Of a stretch of 64,000 nt of DNA, positions 54,801-63,910 are shown in pieces. The position numbers and the translations under genes were made by a program. The stretch comes from Oscheius dolichura (lineage: Eukaryota > Nematoda > Chromadorea > Rhabditida > Rhabditidae), in contig OW051493.1 in NCBI GenBank assembly GCA_932521035.1, positions 1,178,001 to 1,242,000 of the forward strand, read 5' to 3'. The notes beneath the pieces are model-generated. The model did no database searches. It saw nothing but the letters and a program-made list of their open reading frames with translations, and was not told the DNA's origin. Each line of letters opens with the position of its first letter. Positions within the stretch are counted from its first letter, which is position 1.

Positions 54801-57130
54801 TCCTTCAAAATGCTCCGTTTTCAATGATCTGGAGTTTTTACCACTGTGTCAAAAAAATGAATCCTCCAGGTTTCCATATTTCTATTTGAACCATCATCTA
54901 TTCCCGGAAATATGGGAACAGCTCCTAACTTGGTACAACTAAAGGAGATGTCAATATAAAAAGTTGCCTCCTCCTTTTCTATTTTATTATTCCACCCTTC
55001 TTTCTTCTACCCTTCCAAACTATGATGTTTCAATAACAAAAACGGGCAATATAGCCCATTTCCAATGGATATTTCTCGGAAAAACTCTCCGCTGCGGGAT
55101 CAAAAAGATTTCCAACCTGGTCCCGTAGCGGAGGCGGAAAATTCGTACTTTTTCAAGATCTCCATAAAGTTATCTAATTAAAATTTTTCTATTGTGTAGT
55201 ATTCTTACTTTCGGCTAATTAGTACTAATACAAAAAATTATATAAGTTTCGATAATTCTATTTGAACCATCAAAAATGCCACTAAATGTTACGCCACGCG
55301 CCTATTTCAGTTTTCCCTCCTTTTCAGTCTCTTCCTCGCCAATTTCTCCAGTATTTCCAGCAGGCTATTTCCATCCCCCCGAAGCCTTCCGTATATAGTG
55401 GGCTACTCGTCTGCTCTCTCCCCGCTTGTACAAGCCCGCCATGTGCTTCTATTGAAGACGTTTACGCATCGCTAACTGCGTGAAATTGTTGGCAACTCTC
55501 GGAGAGATGGGAGGGTGGCAGTATGCGGGATCAGATTGCTATTTATGACAGACAGAAGGGGGCAGGGGGTCCTAGTAAATGGAGGGCTCTTTACGGGGTC
55601 AGACCTTCTTATTTTTGAGAACTCGCCAATAAAATACTACGGTACTTTCTAAATTACAGTAGGCAACCTCAATCTACACCGAAACAACGGAAACACCGAA
55701 AATTTTGTTTTATGGAATGGGTGAAGCAAAAAAAAAAGATTAATAAATTTGGTTAAAAAAAATCCCCGATTTTGATTACAAAAAGTAAGAATTTTTAATT
55801 TTTGTGTTATAAAAAAAGGATAAAAAAATAAATTTCAAAATACAGTGATGAGTACCGGGGACACTAGGAACATTAGTCCACGTTTCAGTTGATTTGATTT
55901 CTCCCTAGAGAGCAGTTTTTAGAGAGACTAATTGAATTTTCGCTCTCTGCAAGAGTGAGAGGTTTGTTTGTCACCGTTTCGGCCAACTTTCTTATATAAC
56001 GAATCTGAAGTAATGGAATAGCTTTTGGACTATCATTCCGAGAAAATATGGTCTTCTACTGTTAGAAATGATACAATTGTGCTTGTTCGAAGGTTTTGGG
56101 ATGAAAAAATGGCTTTGACCGCGAAATATGGTGTTTTCCCCATTGGAAATGGTAGAAATTGATGAATAGACGCCAGAAACGGAAGAAAATGGCCATTTTT
56201 AGCTATATCTATCAAATATTGTCGGTAAATTGAATGGCACAACTAAAAATTCATTAAAATGGTCTATTAAAACTTTTGGAAAATGTTTCGAGTTCCCTAT
56301 AGAAGAGTTCTTTGCCAATTTGAGGTAATGCTAGCGATGTTGGTTGGTTCTGTTTCCAGTGAACTGAGCAGCTCCCTCTCTATTTTTCTTCCCCGGTTTC
56401 AGACGAGAGAGTAGGAAAATAACACTGGCCCCGTAATCGTGTTATCAATCGAGGCTGGTAGTTGACATGGACAGGGGAGGAAAAAGAAAAAGAACAGGAA
56501 GTAAAGGGGAGACTTGGTACCCGATAGTCGGATCCCATGCACCCGTAAAGTCTCGACAAAAGAAAGCTATAAAGGCATCCCAGTTTTGAAAGAGCCTGCT
56601 GCCGAGACTTTACGGGTGCAGGGGATCGGAATTTCAGGCCAAAAACGAGAGGGAGCCGCTTGATTCTGATCGTGAAATGACCAGGTGATCCCGTTCTATG
56701 AATTTCCATCTATCTTCACCCGAGTTGGATGGTAATAATACCGGTATTCGGATGTCAAAATAACTATGGGAACTATGGTGACCAGCGGGAAAAAACATGG
56801 ATTATTTTGAAAATTTCTAGAAATTCCATTGAAATGAACCAAAATTGAGATAAAAATCATCATTTATCCAATTTTTGCAGTACATTTTTCAATATTTTTC
56901 GTGTTTTGAGTGGGAAATATAAAAAAATCATTTTTTTTCTTGTTACTGGTGAATAGGCTTGGCTAAAATGGTTCACTTTCAATTTGTGCTGAAATTTTTG
57001 GTTTCATGGATGCTTTATGAGGAAAATGGGACAGAAATACTTTGGTATATAATAAAAAAACACGAAAAAACTCACTGCTAATAGGTAAAAATAGTAGAAA
57101 TATGTTTAAAATCCTCAGAATAGACAGCAT
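42802..57130 (-). CDS. Secreted cysteine-rich protein, 14 exons (DUF7042-7045-like)
   Basis: One gene spans 14.3 kb and encodes 483 residues. Exons: 57130-57076, 54105-53964, 53873-53803, 51164-51078, 49805-49706, 49616-49546, 47780-47683, 47641-47533, 46894-46778, 45986-45853, 45763-45641, 44148-44031, 43762-43674, 42939-42802; every phase matches. The signal peptide is MLSILRILNIFLLFLPIS. The order of conserved blocks is CLLPWPGEWLEN and LGHLGECRQHKGDEYLL, GECFRCLIAFPVHYNALQYK, TVDKCRRFFTGDAVMHTLFR, PPVPCPLEAPLNFTYHDGSG with TCTSRSSS, MRYQACPENP, MECIAIWSAMGQIYFAARIG with YRCF, and two more modules ending GYQCIQ and GKYQCL. I know this arrangement from uncharacterised secreted or surface proteins of arthropods and nematodes (Pfam DUF7044/7042/7043/7045 as I recall; not checked). 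No transmembrane segment is seen. Function is unknown. The introns host many of the window's small elements. Confidence 0.88.
43075..43340 (-). mobile_element. Family A element in intron of the 14-exon gene
   Basis: A reverse copy with ACGTTACGTAACATATCC, CAGATTGTTTTATCGGGTCG and CGACCAAAAACGAGGGTGTG. The left flank (AAAAGTTGTTCTGACGGCTG, TAACATTTGGTGCTCCCTC) matches, inverted, the right flank of the copy at 39520-39768, so both sit in the same older repeat. Confidence 0.8.
43797..43935. mobile_element. Family B hairpin element
   Basis: The left arm GGCTCGGTCCCCGATAGTCC is followed by CTGCACCCGTAAAGTCTCG; the right arm AAGACTTTACGGGTTCAGGG ends GGGTCGAGCC, shortened. Confidence 0.75.
44457..45273. 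mobile_element. Foldback element with arms of about 400 bp
   Basis: The outer ends AAGTTCGCCAACTCGTCAGC and CTGGCGAGTTGGCGAACTT are complementary, and complementarity continues inward through TGTAGGCCTATGT / ACATAGGCCTACA, TCTAAAACCTTTATTTCGCT / AGAGAAATAAAGGTTTTAGA and GATTTCTCTTGACGAGATGA / TCATCAAGAGAAATC, to a centre near 44900. The arms differ by many substitutions and small gaps, so the element is old. There is no transposase frame. It lies in an intron of the 14-exon gene. Confidence 0.85.
45338..45462. mobile_element. Family C element
   Basis: A complete copy: TATAGTCCATTTCCAACGGA at the left, TGTTGGAAATGGACTGTA at the right, with CTCCGCTGCGG / CCCGCAGCGGAG inside. Confidence 0.8.
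46267..46434. mobile_element. 168 bp MITE of Tc1/mariner type
   Basis: The terminal inverted repeats are CAGTCCGTCCAATAAGTATA at the left and TATACTTATTGGACGGACTG at the right, about 25 bp each, flanked by TA on both sides (46265-46266 and 46435-46436) as expected for a Tc1/mariner target duplication. Inside is unique sequence with no frame. The near-identical ends suggest it is younger than most elements here. Confidence 0.85.
47097..47262. mobile_element. Family D inverted-repeat element
   Basis: The ends ATAGTTCGTTTCCAACCCCA and CTCCAAGTTGGAAACGGGCT face each other; inside are GGGGACCATTT and AAATGGTCCCGTATGG. Confidence 0.7.
51505..52250. repeat. Direct duplication of about 270 bp
   Basis: Two copies (about 51520-51800 and 51985-52250) share AGACAAAAATACCGGAGAAA, TGGCAAAAATGGACTC, ATTATGCAG and CCA.TTTCTAGTGG, and are separated by about 190 bp. 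Each shows open-frame traces but no signal of selection that I can see. It lies within an intron of the 14-exon gene. Confidence 0.6.
53508..53618. mobile_element. Family C element
   Basis: TATAGTCCATTTCCACCG at the left, then GTGCGTCTCCGCTACGGGAC and CCTGGTCTCGTAGCGGAGGG; the right outer end is lost. Confidence 0.65.
55051..55140. mobile_element. Family C element, shortened
   Basis: TATAGCCCATTTCCAATGGA at the left, CTCTCCGCTGCGGGATC and CCTGGTCCCGTAGCGGAGGC; the right end is missing. Confidence 0.65.
56512..56640. mobile_element. Family B hairpin element
   Basis: GGTACCCGATAGTCGGATCC and CATGCACCCGTAAAGTCTCG on the left; CCGAGACTTTACGGGTGCAG and GGGATCGGAATTTCAGGCC on the right; core AAGCTATAAAGGCATCCCAG. 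Confidence 0.8.
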
Positions 57131-58717
57131 TCCTATTGAATTCCTTGTTAGAGGATGGTGATAGTTGTTTACAATCATCTGATTTCATCTGTGGGTCGGG
57201 TGGGGCGCCGGCTGATGACCGCTGCCGCCGCAACAGAGAGAGACAGCCAGCCGGGAACAAGACGAAAGCAAAAGAGAGCGAGATGGGCGGGGAATAATGA
57301 CGCGCAATTGGGAAAGGGGGGACTTGGAAGTATCTCTCTCCTCGGTCTCCTTTGGGTGTTGTGGGAATTGGATGAATTTATTAGGGACAAGCCAGGGGAA
57401 GGAAGGGGACAGCGGGGTGTGGAAAAAATAATACACCCGGGGGAGGAAAAAAGACTGGGAAATAAAAAGTTTTGATGTAAGTATTTTAGACGTGATCTTG
57501 AAATAATAGTACCCTATCATAGATAGGCACTACGCCCGATTTTGGGCGTCCCCGGGCGTGCGCACTTTGCGCGTTACATAACGGAAAAATTACGTAACGC
57601 GCCACTTTTCTGAGCAGTTTGTGATCATAACTCGATTATTTCTGAACCGTTTTCAAAAAATAAAAGTTAGCTTGTAGCCAAGATCAATACGGTTTGAATG
57701 AGCCTAAGGTTGGAAGCGGTCACTCGACAGAAAATCCTGCAGCAGTGCAAATGAGCAAAAAAAAACGTCGAAAAGTCATCATTTGATGTCACAGAGAGTT
57801 TTTTTATGGGCTATTGAGCTGAAACCCGGTTCATTAAAGTATCTCGATATCGGCTACAAACTAGCTTTTTATTTTATGAAAACGGTTCAGAAATAATCGA
57901 ATTATGGCCACAAACTGCTCAGAAAAGTGGAGCGTTACGTAATTTTTCCGTTATGTAACGCGCAAAGTGCGGCTGGGGGCGTCCAAAATCGGGCGTACTG
58001 CCCATGTATGTCCCCGATTGGTCCTTTTTCTGAACCGAATCTTTCTTTCTTACAAGGGAAGAATACTTGCTCGGCATCACTTTTTCAAACTTTTTTGATG
58101 CCATCTGGCAGAGAATTTTCTGGCGATTAAGACATATTCTTTCGATTTTGCGAAAATGAGGTTTTAGTAGCGGAAAATCCAGAAAAACCTATTCTAATGG
58201 TAAAGCCTTTTTTGGACTTGTCTATTTTCTATTCTTCTTGTAAAAATGTGAAGTGGTGACTGGGGGGTGGTTAGTGCTCTCGCTTACAAAACTTTTGTCT
58301 TCGTTTTTCCGAACGGAAAGCCTCCTCATCCCACAAATAAGAATAAAATGAGGTTCTCGGCGTTTCCGTTCCTGATGAATTTTCTCGGAAATTTTCGGTG
58401 GGCTTTCCCTCATGATAAAAGTGTATGGGCCTAATTTCAGGTGTCCCTATAATTAAAAAATTAAAAGTAGGTTTGGCCTCCTCCAACGACGCCCAAAAAC
58501 GGGTACGTGCCCATGTATGCCCATAGTATGGATATGGATCATCATCCTCCCGTTCCGAACTGCCAAGAAAATTCGAGAGGTTAGATCTTGAATAGGATAG
58601 AAGACAAAAAAGACAAGAAGAAAAGAAGAAGAAGGCAAGAAAAACTTTATTTACTATTTTTGTGCCCGCCGCCATAAGTTTCTTCGATTTTTCCTTCCTT
58701 GAGCCGTCTCTTCTACT
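57131..58717. other. Spacer between two minus-strand genes
   Basis: It separates the start of the 14-exon gene from the stop of the L-domain/phosphatase gene. It contains the upstream region of the former, a purine-rich stretch (57230-57470), the foldback at 57529-58001 and, near 58643, an AATAAA on the minus strand serving the upstream gene. I see no further gene. Confidence 0.5.
57529..58001. mobile_element. Foldback element with arms of about 155 bp
   Basis: The left arm starts TACGCCCGATTTTGGGCG and runs through GCGCGTTACATAACGGAAAA, TTCTGAGCAGTTTGTGATCA and ATTATTTCTGAACCGTTTTC. The right arm is its reverse complement with few changes (GAAAACGGTTCAGAAATAAT, TTTTTCCGTTATGTAACGCG). The central 150 bp are unique. 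No gene is carried. The end motif and the TACGTAACGCG word are shared with family A, so the two may be relatives. Confidence 0.85.
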
Positions 58718-60205
58718 CTACTTCTTTATGTCTTTTCCCTTGCTCTGGGCCGATTTCCGGACTTCTTTTCCGATCCGTCTAATAGTCGCATACTCATCTT
58801 GGGCCTTCTTGTCGCCCTTCGGAATCATATCCACTCGTTTCAAGATCTCCGCCACGACTTCCAGGCTAAAGAGGCACTGCTCCACAGACTCGATGGAGTG
58901 GGCCCTCATTGTTCGAAGCTTCTCCACCGCCTCTTTCACGTCGAACTTGGCTTCCTTCTCATTCATCTCCTTGATGAAGAATTCAATGGCCACGAATGAT
59001 CCAGTCCGTCCAATTCCAACGGCGCCATGAACCAGCAGTGTTTCCTTTACCTTCTCCTGTACGAGGCGCGTCTCGCCCAAGAGGTAAATGACGTGGCCAA
59101 TCGTCGCCGGGATAGAGTTCTCATTCCATCCGAGGTATTGAAAGTGAGTTCCCTCTCGCTGCGGTAGAACTTCAGTATAGCCCGAATTTTTCTCAAATGG
59201 CAGGACCAAAACCGAAAGAAAAAACTAAAAAAAAAAACCTAAACCGTTATTATCTCAGAAAAGACCGTGTAAAGGGACAAACCACTACTACTCCCGGCTG
59301 ACCTGATGGCCATTTCCTCCAAAAAGTCAACATTCGTCAGTTTTGTGCCCTCGACGACGACGCATCCCTCCAACTTCTTGCCTTTCAACACCGTCAGATT
59401 CGTCACATCCTGTTGTAATCCGAGAGCCAAGGTCCCCTTGATTACGGTACAAATGGCCAGATCCGAGACGTCGGTGACCACTGTGGCGGTGGAGACGGGA
59501 CATTCGACTTGGGATTGCTTCGGTTTGAGCGCCTTGAGCTGCTTGATGGTGTCAAAGTTCAGCTTGGGTCTGCCGGTAATAGTCAGCTCTTCTATCGTCT
59601 TCAAATTGGGCACATTTATCGTCTCCAGGCTCGGATTGCCGGTAACTTTGAGATCTAAACAAAGGGTTATTGTTTTGGGTTACGGTAGCTGTCGGATTCA
59701 AGAAATTGGTAGAGAATATAGCTTTAAAAAAATTGCCGTTATCTCCTGAACAAGTGGATCTTTCTATTTTTCAAGGTAACCGACAGAATAGCGAGAAAAG
59801 CGAAGTTTTAGAAGATCGTTCCGGGACCATTGCGCCCGGTTTCCAAATTTTGACCGGTGAGATAAAAATGAATTTTTCTCGCGATTCCGGCGACCATTCT
59901 GGAAAATAAACATATCCTCGTGATCAGGAGAAAACGGGAAATCTTGTGAGTTTCTTGGCAGGTCCGGATAAAGGTAGAAAATGGAAGCAAACCCACGTTT
60001 TCCAGTAGTCAATGCCGAAAGCTTGATTTCCCGTGCCTGGCCATTTGTGGCACTCAGAATACCACCGACTTTCGTCAGCTTGTCCAGCTTGTTCTTTATC
60101 GTCGGATCATTAAGCCACGGTCTGATTTCAACATCTCCGGGGAGTGTAAGACAGACAAGATATTTGACCTCCATGTTCGTGGCAACCTTACAATCTTCAT
60201 ATAAT
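58718..60205 (-). CDS. Receptor-L-domain protein fused to half a dead tyrosine phosphatase
   Basis: Exons in transcript order: about 60205-59997 (5' end uncertain), 59654-59303 and 59225-58718, joining in phase. The first two encode receptor L-domain repeats as in insulin/EGF receptors and the nematode irld family (VCLTLPGDVEI, LKVTGNPSLETINVPNLKTI, LAICTVIKGTLAL, GCVVVEGTKLTNVDFLEEM). The last begins FFLSVLVLPFEKNSGY and continues as the C-terminal half of a PTP domain: THFQYLGWNENSIPATIGHV, then LLVHGAVGIGRTGSFVAIEF and SIESVEQCLFSLEVVAEIL. The catalytic cysteine of HCSAGxGRTG is Gly and the WPD loop reads WNE, so it cannot act as a classical phosphatase; the N-terminal half of the PTP domain is missing. 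A family A fragment at 60215-60302 lies at the 5' edge, so the gene may be truncated there. Two genes fused by deletion, or a pseudogene, are alternatives. Confidence 0.65.
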
Positions 60206-60214
60206 CTATTTCTT

Positions 60215-60302
60215 CTTGAGATACGGACACAAACATCCGACACTCCAGTCTACGCCCGTTGGCGCGCCCAGCAAAACGAAATTGGGCGTTTTGCCCATGT
60301 AT
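60215..60302 (-). mobile_element. Family A fragment
   Basis: Only the end portion remains (GAGATACGGACACAAACATC, CTACGCCCGTTGGCGCGCCC, ATTGGGCGTTTTGCCCATGT). It lies between the L-domain gene and the exon-like stretch at 60309. Confidence 0.7.
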
Positions 60303-60308
60303 GTTAAC

Positions 60309-60437
60309 GAGCAGAGTTTCGCTTTCCGGGAGAAGAGCGCCTAGAGTCCAAGCTACCCAGTGATTCCTTTCACGGCTTTGGTCTCAAGATCGATTGCTAC
60401 AAACGACCCAACAACGCACGAAAAGGCGCCAACAACG
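60309..60437 (+). CDS. Orphan exon-like segment
   Basis: An open plus-strand frame with coding-like composition (EERLESKLPSDSFHGFGLKI then DCYKRPNNARKGANN) ends at a strong donor, GTAAGC. Its 5' side runs directly into the family A fragment, so its acceptor or start was probably lost. No partner exon was found downstream and no family is recognised. It could be a relic of a gene broken by the insertion. Confidence 0.3.
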
Positions 60438-60781
60438 GTAAGCTCCTTTTATTTCATTTGTCAAAGCAAAAGTGGAGTTTGCAGAATGTAAATCAGAGTG
60501 ATTTTCCCTATGGTCAAGAGAAACCGCCGTTCCCAGGCCACAAATCCGAGCGTGAAACAATGTGGAATACGTTTGATTGCCTTCCGATTCATTCTTTCGA
60601 TGGCATCTCTGCAAATTCCTAGACTCTTCCATTTACAACAACTTGTTAGACTATTTTTATTTCCCGTGACATTGTTTTGGTAGCTTGGATGAGGAATAGG
60701 AAAGAAATGCTCTTTTTATGTTCTTCTGTATCATTTGGGATACAAATGGAATGGGGCAAGTTGTTCCTTGTTCGATATTTT

Positions 60782-63700
60782 CTACAATTCACTTCGGATA
60801 TGGGTAGAAGTGGCTCGAAGAGGGAGAAGTTCCGATTTCTTGCGTTGTTCTTCTTTCACCGGGAAGATCTTCCATAACAGCTTGTGAAGAACAAAGTGAC
60901 GGATTTCGGGGATCCTGAAAATGTACTTTGGATGAAAACTAGAGCGAGTGGGGAAAGTTTTCAAAATGTTTTGGAATAAACATAAAAGTCTATTATTGAC
61001 CGATTTGTCTCGTTGAGATTCGGCCAATTTCTTTCCAATTTTTCATGATTTACATAGTCGCTATAAGGCGGAGATTTCTCCCTACAGTTACTTTTTATGT
61101 TCGTGAAATTTTATGCTCTCATATTTTTCATAAAGATCATCATTTATACGCTAGAGCTTTGGAACGGCTAAAAACTAATACAGAGAAAGGACCTCGCTAA
61201 TTGCCGTAACCAGCTTTTTTTTGTTCTGGGAATGACATAAAAGGTCGCTACGATCCCGAAAATTATTGAGTGCTGGTATTCTCCTGTAATTTCTTTTTTT
61301 CAATGTTTCTTGATTACTTTATACGGGAAGCCATTTCTATCCACAGATGTGAAGGGTGAACCGATATCACGTTCAGTTGTTCGTTTTGAAGGTATTTGAC
61401 CGACTCATCGATTCGTTTTATAGAGGACGTGGTAGAGTTCAGGATTGTCAGATTCGGAAATTGTGCGGTAAACCAGGCCCGGGCCAGTAAGGCGCATTTT
61501 CAGGGGAAATGTGCTACCTTTGCGCTTTTTCGGCGCATTAGGTCTATTGTCTTTGGCATACTGTATTTCGTATATTGGGGCGGTTACACCGAAAAAGGTT
61601 ACTCGAAAATGCGCCTTACTGGCCCGGTTTACCGCCCTATTCGGAACGGTAGAAGGGGAAGGCCTAATTGGTTCGGAGCAGAACGGAAATTCCATTTTCT
61701 GGTGACAAAAATATGGGAAGTTCTACGAGTAAAGCGCGATAATTTCAATTTTTCATCGAATCTTTTTATAGAGAACGTGGGAGATTTCCCAATCTTGGTC
61801 TTTACAATTTTCCTTCCAATCTCCCTTTTTTCCCAAGGCTTTGCGGTCAATTTATAGCGGCATTTATTTCTATTCAAACTTTAGAACTACTCATTTTGGT
61901 GAAAAAAAACCAACCTCGTCGCATAAATAATAGGATTCGTCAATGTTTTGATCATAATCGTTATCAAGACTACTGTAGACATGATATGGATCATTGCTCC
62001 ATTTTTCCTGGAAAAATCCGTATTTTTCAAGTTTCTAGGACAGTTTCTTACTGATAAAGAGGCATTCCTTCTGCTGTCAGGATGAATAAAATACTTGGCG
62101 GCATCCAGCCGAAGAGAAATGTTCCGAAGATCAGGGCCGCCGTGATGACTGTCCTCCTTCCTCGGGCATTCGTCGCTGAGGCTGTTTTTGACCGTACCTG
62201 GAATTTTCCTTTTTTTTCACTCTAGAGCTAAATATCTGGTCCCTTCCCCCAGGTTACTACTTCTTCTTCATCCCACGATTCGACCCCCGTGTCCATCCAT
62301 TTATTTGTATTCTCTCAACGCGTTGAAAATTAACTGGATGAGTGCACCTCGCCGGAAATTGGTATTCGCAACCGACTAAAGCACATTTGGTCTCAAATTA
62401 CATACCAAACAAGGGGAAAGGAGAATGGACAAACCGTCATTCTAATGAATTCTGGTAGTGAAAGAAGCTTGGTTCCGGGTTGAATTAGTCTTTCTGGAGC
62501 TGTTTTCCCCTAATTTTATGGGAAATGGATCGAAATGTTTCAATTTGGGTATGAAAAGGAAGAAAAACAGAACTGTTTATTGAGTGTGCGTTGGGTGTTT
62601 GTGTACGTATCTCGGTCATTTCTTGGTCGATTTCAAAAATTCGAAGACCTAGTTGGAGAGCACAAAAAGACGATTCAAATGAACCCAGTCACATCTCAAC
62701 CGCCCCCACAAAAGAATCTGTAGCCCCACAAACTTTGACAGGGGATTTGTTACGTAACGCGGCGCGCCCGTTTGCTCATGTATGCCCTGCATGCCCTGCA
62801 TACATGGGCACGCGCGATATTGGGCGCGCCCGTTTTCGGGCGTAAAACGTCAAGACGATTCTAATGAGCCTGGTCATAGCTCAAACGGACCGAAAGAAAA
62901 GTCGCTGGTCTACCAAACGTTGATAAAGGAGCGTTACGTAACGCTTCCTGAGACCAATCTCGAATAAGTCAACGTTTGTGAGGCTAGCGATCTTTCTTTC
63001 TGTCCGATTGAACTATGAGTAAGCTTGTTAGAATCATCTTGACGTGTTCTACAAGCTGCAGGTTGAACTTTTGAAAAAAAAACCAAGAGATGCCCGAGAT
63101 ACGGACACAAACATCCGACACTCCAGTCTACGCCCGTTTTACGCCCGAAATTTGGCGTTTTGCCCATGTATGATGCCCTGGCTGGGCTCCATTTTGGTGT
63201 TTTCTCCCGTTTTTAGGGATTTTAATGTTCCAAGGCGGTTACATTATTTCATTGTGTACTTCCAAAATTGATCATCCTTACAATTCCAACGTACCTCACT
63301 GACGGTCCTCAACATCCTCCAATACAGTATCGACGTCGCCGAGATCATGATGATAATGATCATTGAAATTGTAGCACGGAAGTAGAAATTCACGTAGAAG
63401 CTATTTCCAAGGCACTCGGGATTTCTAAAAGGGTGAGTTGACCTAAACCGAACAAACAAAGAAAAATAGCCGATATTAGAACAAGCCGCAAAATATAGCG
63501 ATATTTATGGTCAAGTGAGACTAGCGGGTACCGAGCCATTTCAAACGGGTTCATTGTTAGACTCAAATAACGTTTCCACTTTTATGGACCCCTGACAAGA
63601 CTGAGCAAAACTCGATATTTTTTACAGTAATCTCTCCCTCTTGTAGCGAAAAAAGGAGAGAAACGAACCTATATCCCTGCCCTTCCCAGCTGATAAAGTA

Positions 63701-63910
63701 CAGTATTAGACTAATTGGCGGGACAGTCCAGATCAAGACTATTATCGTCTGGAAAACCTTCCTTATGAAGTTTAGAAGAAACATTACCTGAACCAGTTTC
63801 AAAGGCAACAATTTTTGATGATCAAACGGTCGAGAAATTTGAATATAATGTACAAAAGCTAAGGCAACCAGGTGAAAGATACCGGTGAGGAGACCTCCAG
63901 TACGGAACGC
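60782..63910 (-). CDS. Class A (rhodopsin-like) GPCR, 5' part outside window
   Basis: A seven-helix receptor lacking its first exons, which lie beyond the window end. Exons in transcript order: 63910-63788, 63748-63669, 63442-63295, 62197-62052, 62007-61915 and 60914-60782; phases close, giving 240 residues. Helix 3 is followed by ALAFVHYIQISRPF, where the DRY motif reads VHY. Helix 4 is TIIVLIWTVPPISLILYF, helix 5 ATISMIIIIMISATSILYW, helix 6 TAALIFGTFLFGWMPPSILF with the FxxGWxP signature, and helix 7 LITIMIKTLTNPIIYATR with NPxxY. Helix 8 and a basic tail follow (RIPEIRHFVLHKLLWKIFPV). Ligand and close relatives are unknown. It differs clearly from the Str-like receptor at 37-39 kb. Large introns carry a 172 bp MITE and family A copies. 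Confidence 0.82.
61464..61635. mobile_element. 172 bp MITE with GGCCAGTAAGGCGCATTTTC ends
   Basis: GCGGTAAACC and GGCCAGTAAGGCGCATTTTC at the left pair with GAAAATGCGCCTTACTGGCC and GGTTTACCGC at the right; the left arm has an extra AGGCCC. The central 100 bp are unique. It lies in the last intron of the class A GPCR. Confidence 0.85.
62583..62800 (+). mobile_element. Family A element in GPCR intron
   Basis: A full copy with GTGTACGTATCTCGGTCATT, AGAATCTGTAGCCCCACAAA and ACGTAACGCGGCGCGCCCGT. The right flank repeats ATGCCCTGC twice. Confidence 0.8.
62832..63158. mobile_element. Palindromic family A relative (two opposed halves)
   Basis: Two diverged half-copies face each other around the perfect palindrome AGCGTTACGTAACGCT (62930-62945). 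The left half has CAAGACGATTCTAATGAGCC and GGACCGAAAGAAAAGTCGCT; the right half has AGCGATCTTTCTTTCTGTCC and GTTAGAATCATCTTGACG. It ends at CTACGCCCGTTTTACGCCCG. This shows how the asymmetric family A units could arise from, or collapse out of, a foldback form. Confidence 0.75.

Noticed and set aside
57155-57520. Frames of about 110 codons on both strands near the start of the 14-exon gene
   Set aside because: They fall in purine-rich low-complexity DNA; the real signal exon of the 14-exon gene is the short one at 57076-57130.
59239-59303. L-domain gene ending with its own stop at 59239
   Set aside because: A GTCAGC donor at 59302 and a T-rich acceptor at 59226 join the phosphatase frame in exact phase; still, read-through to the stop remains a possible alternative isoform.
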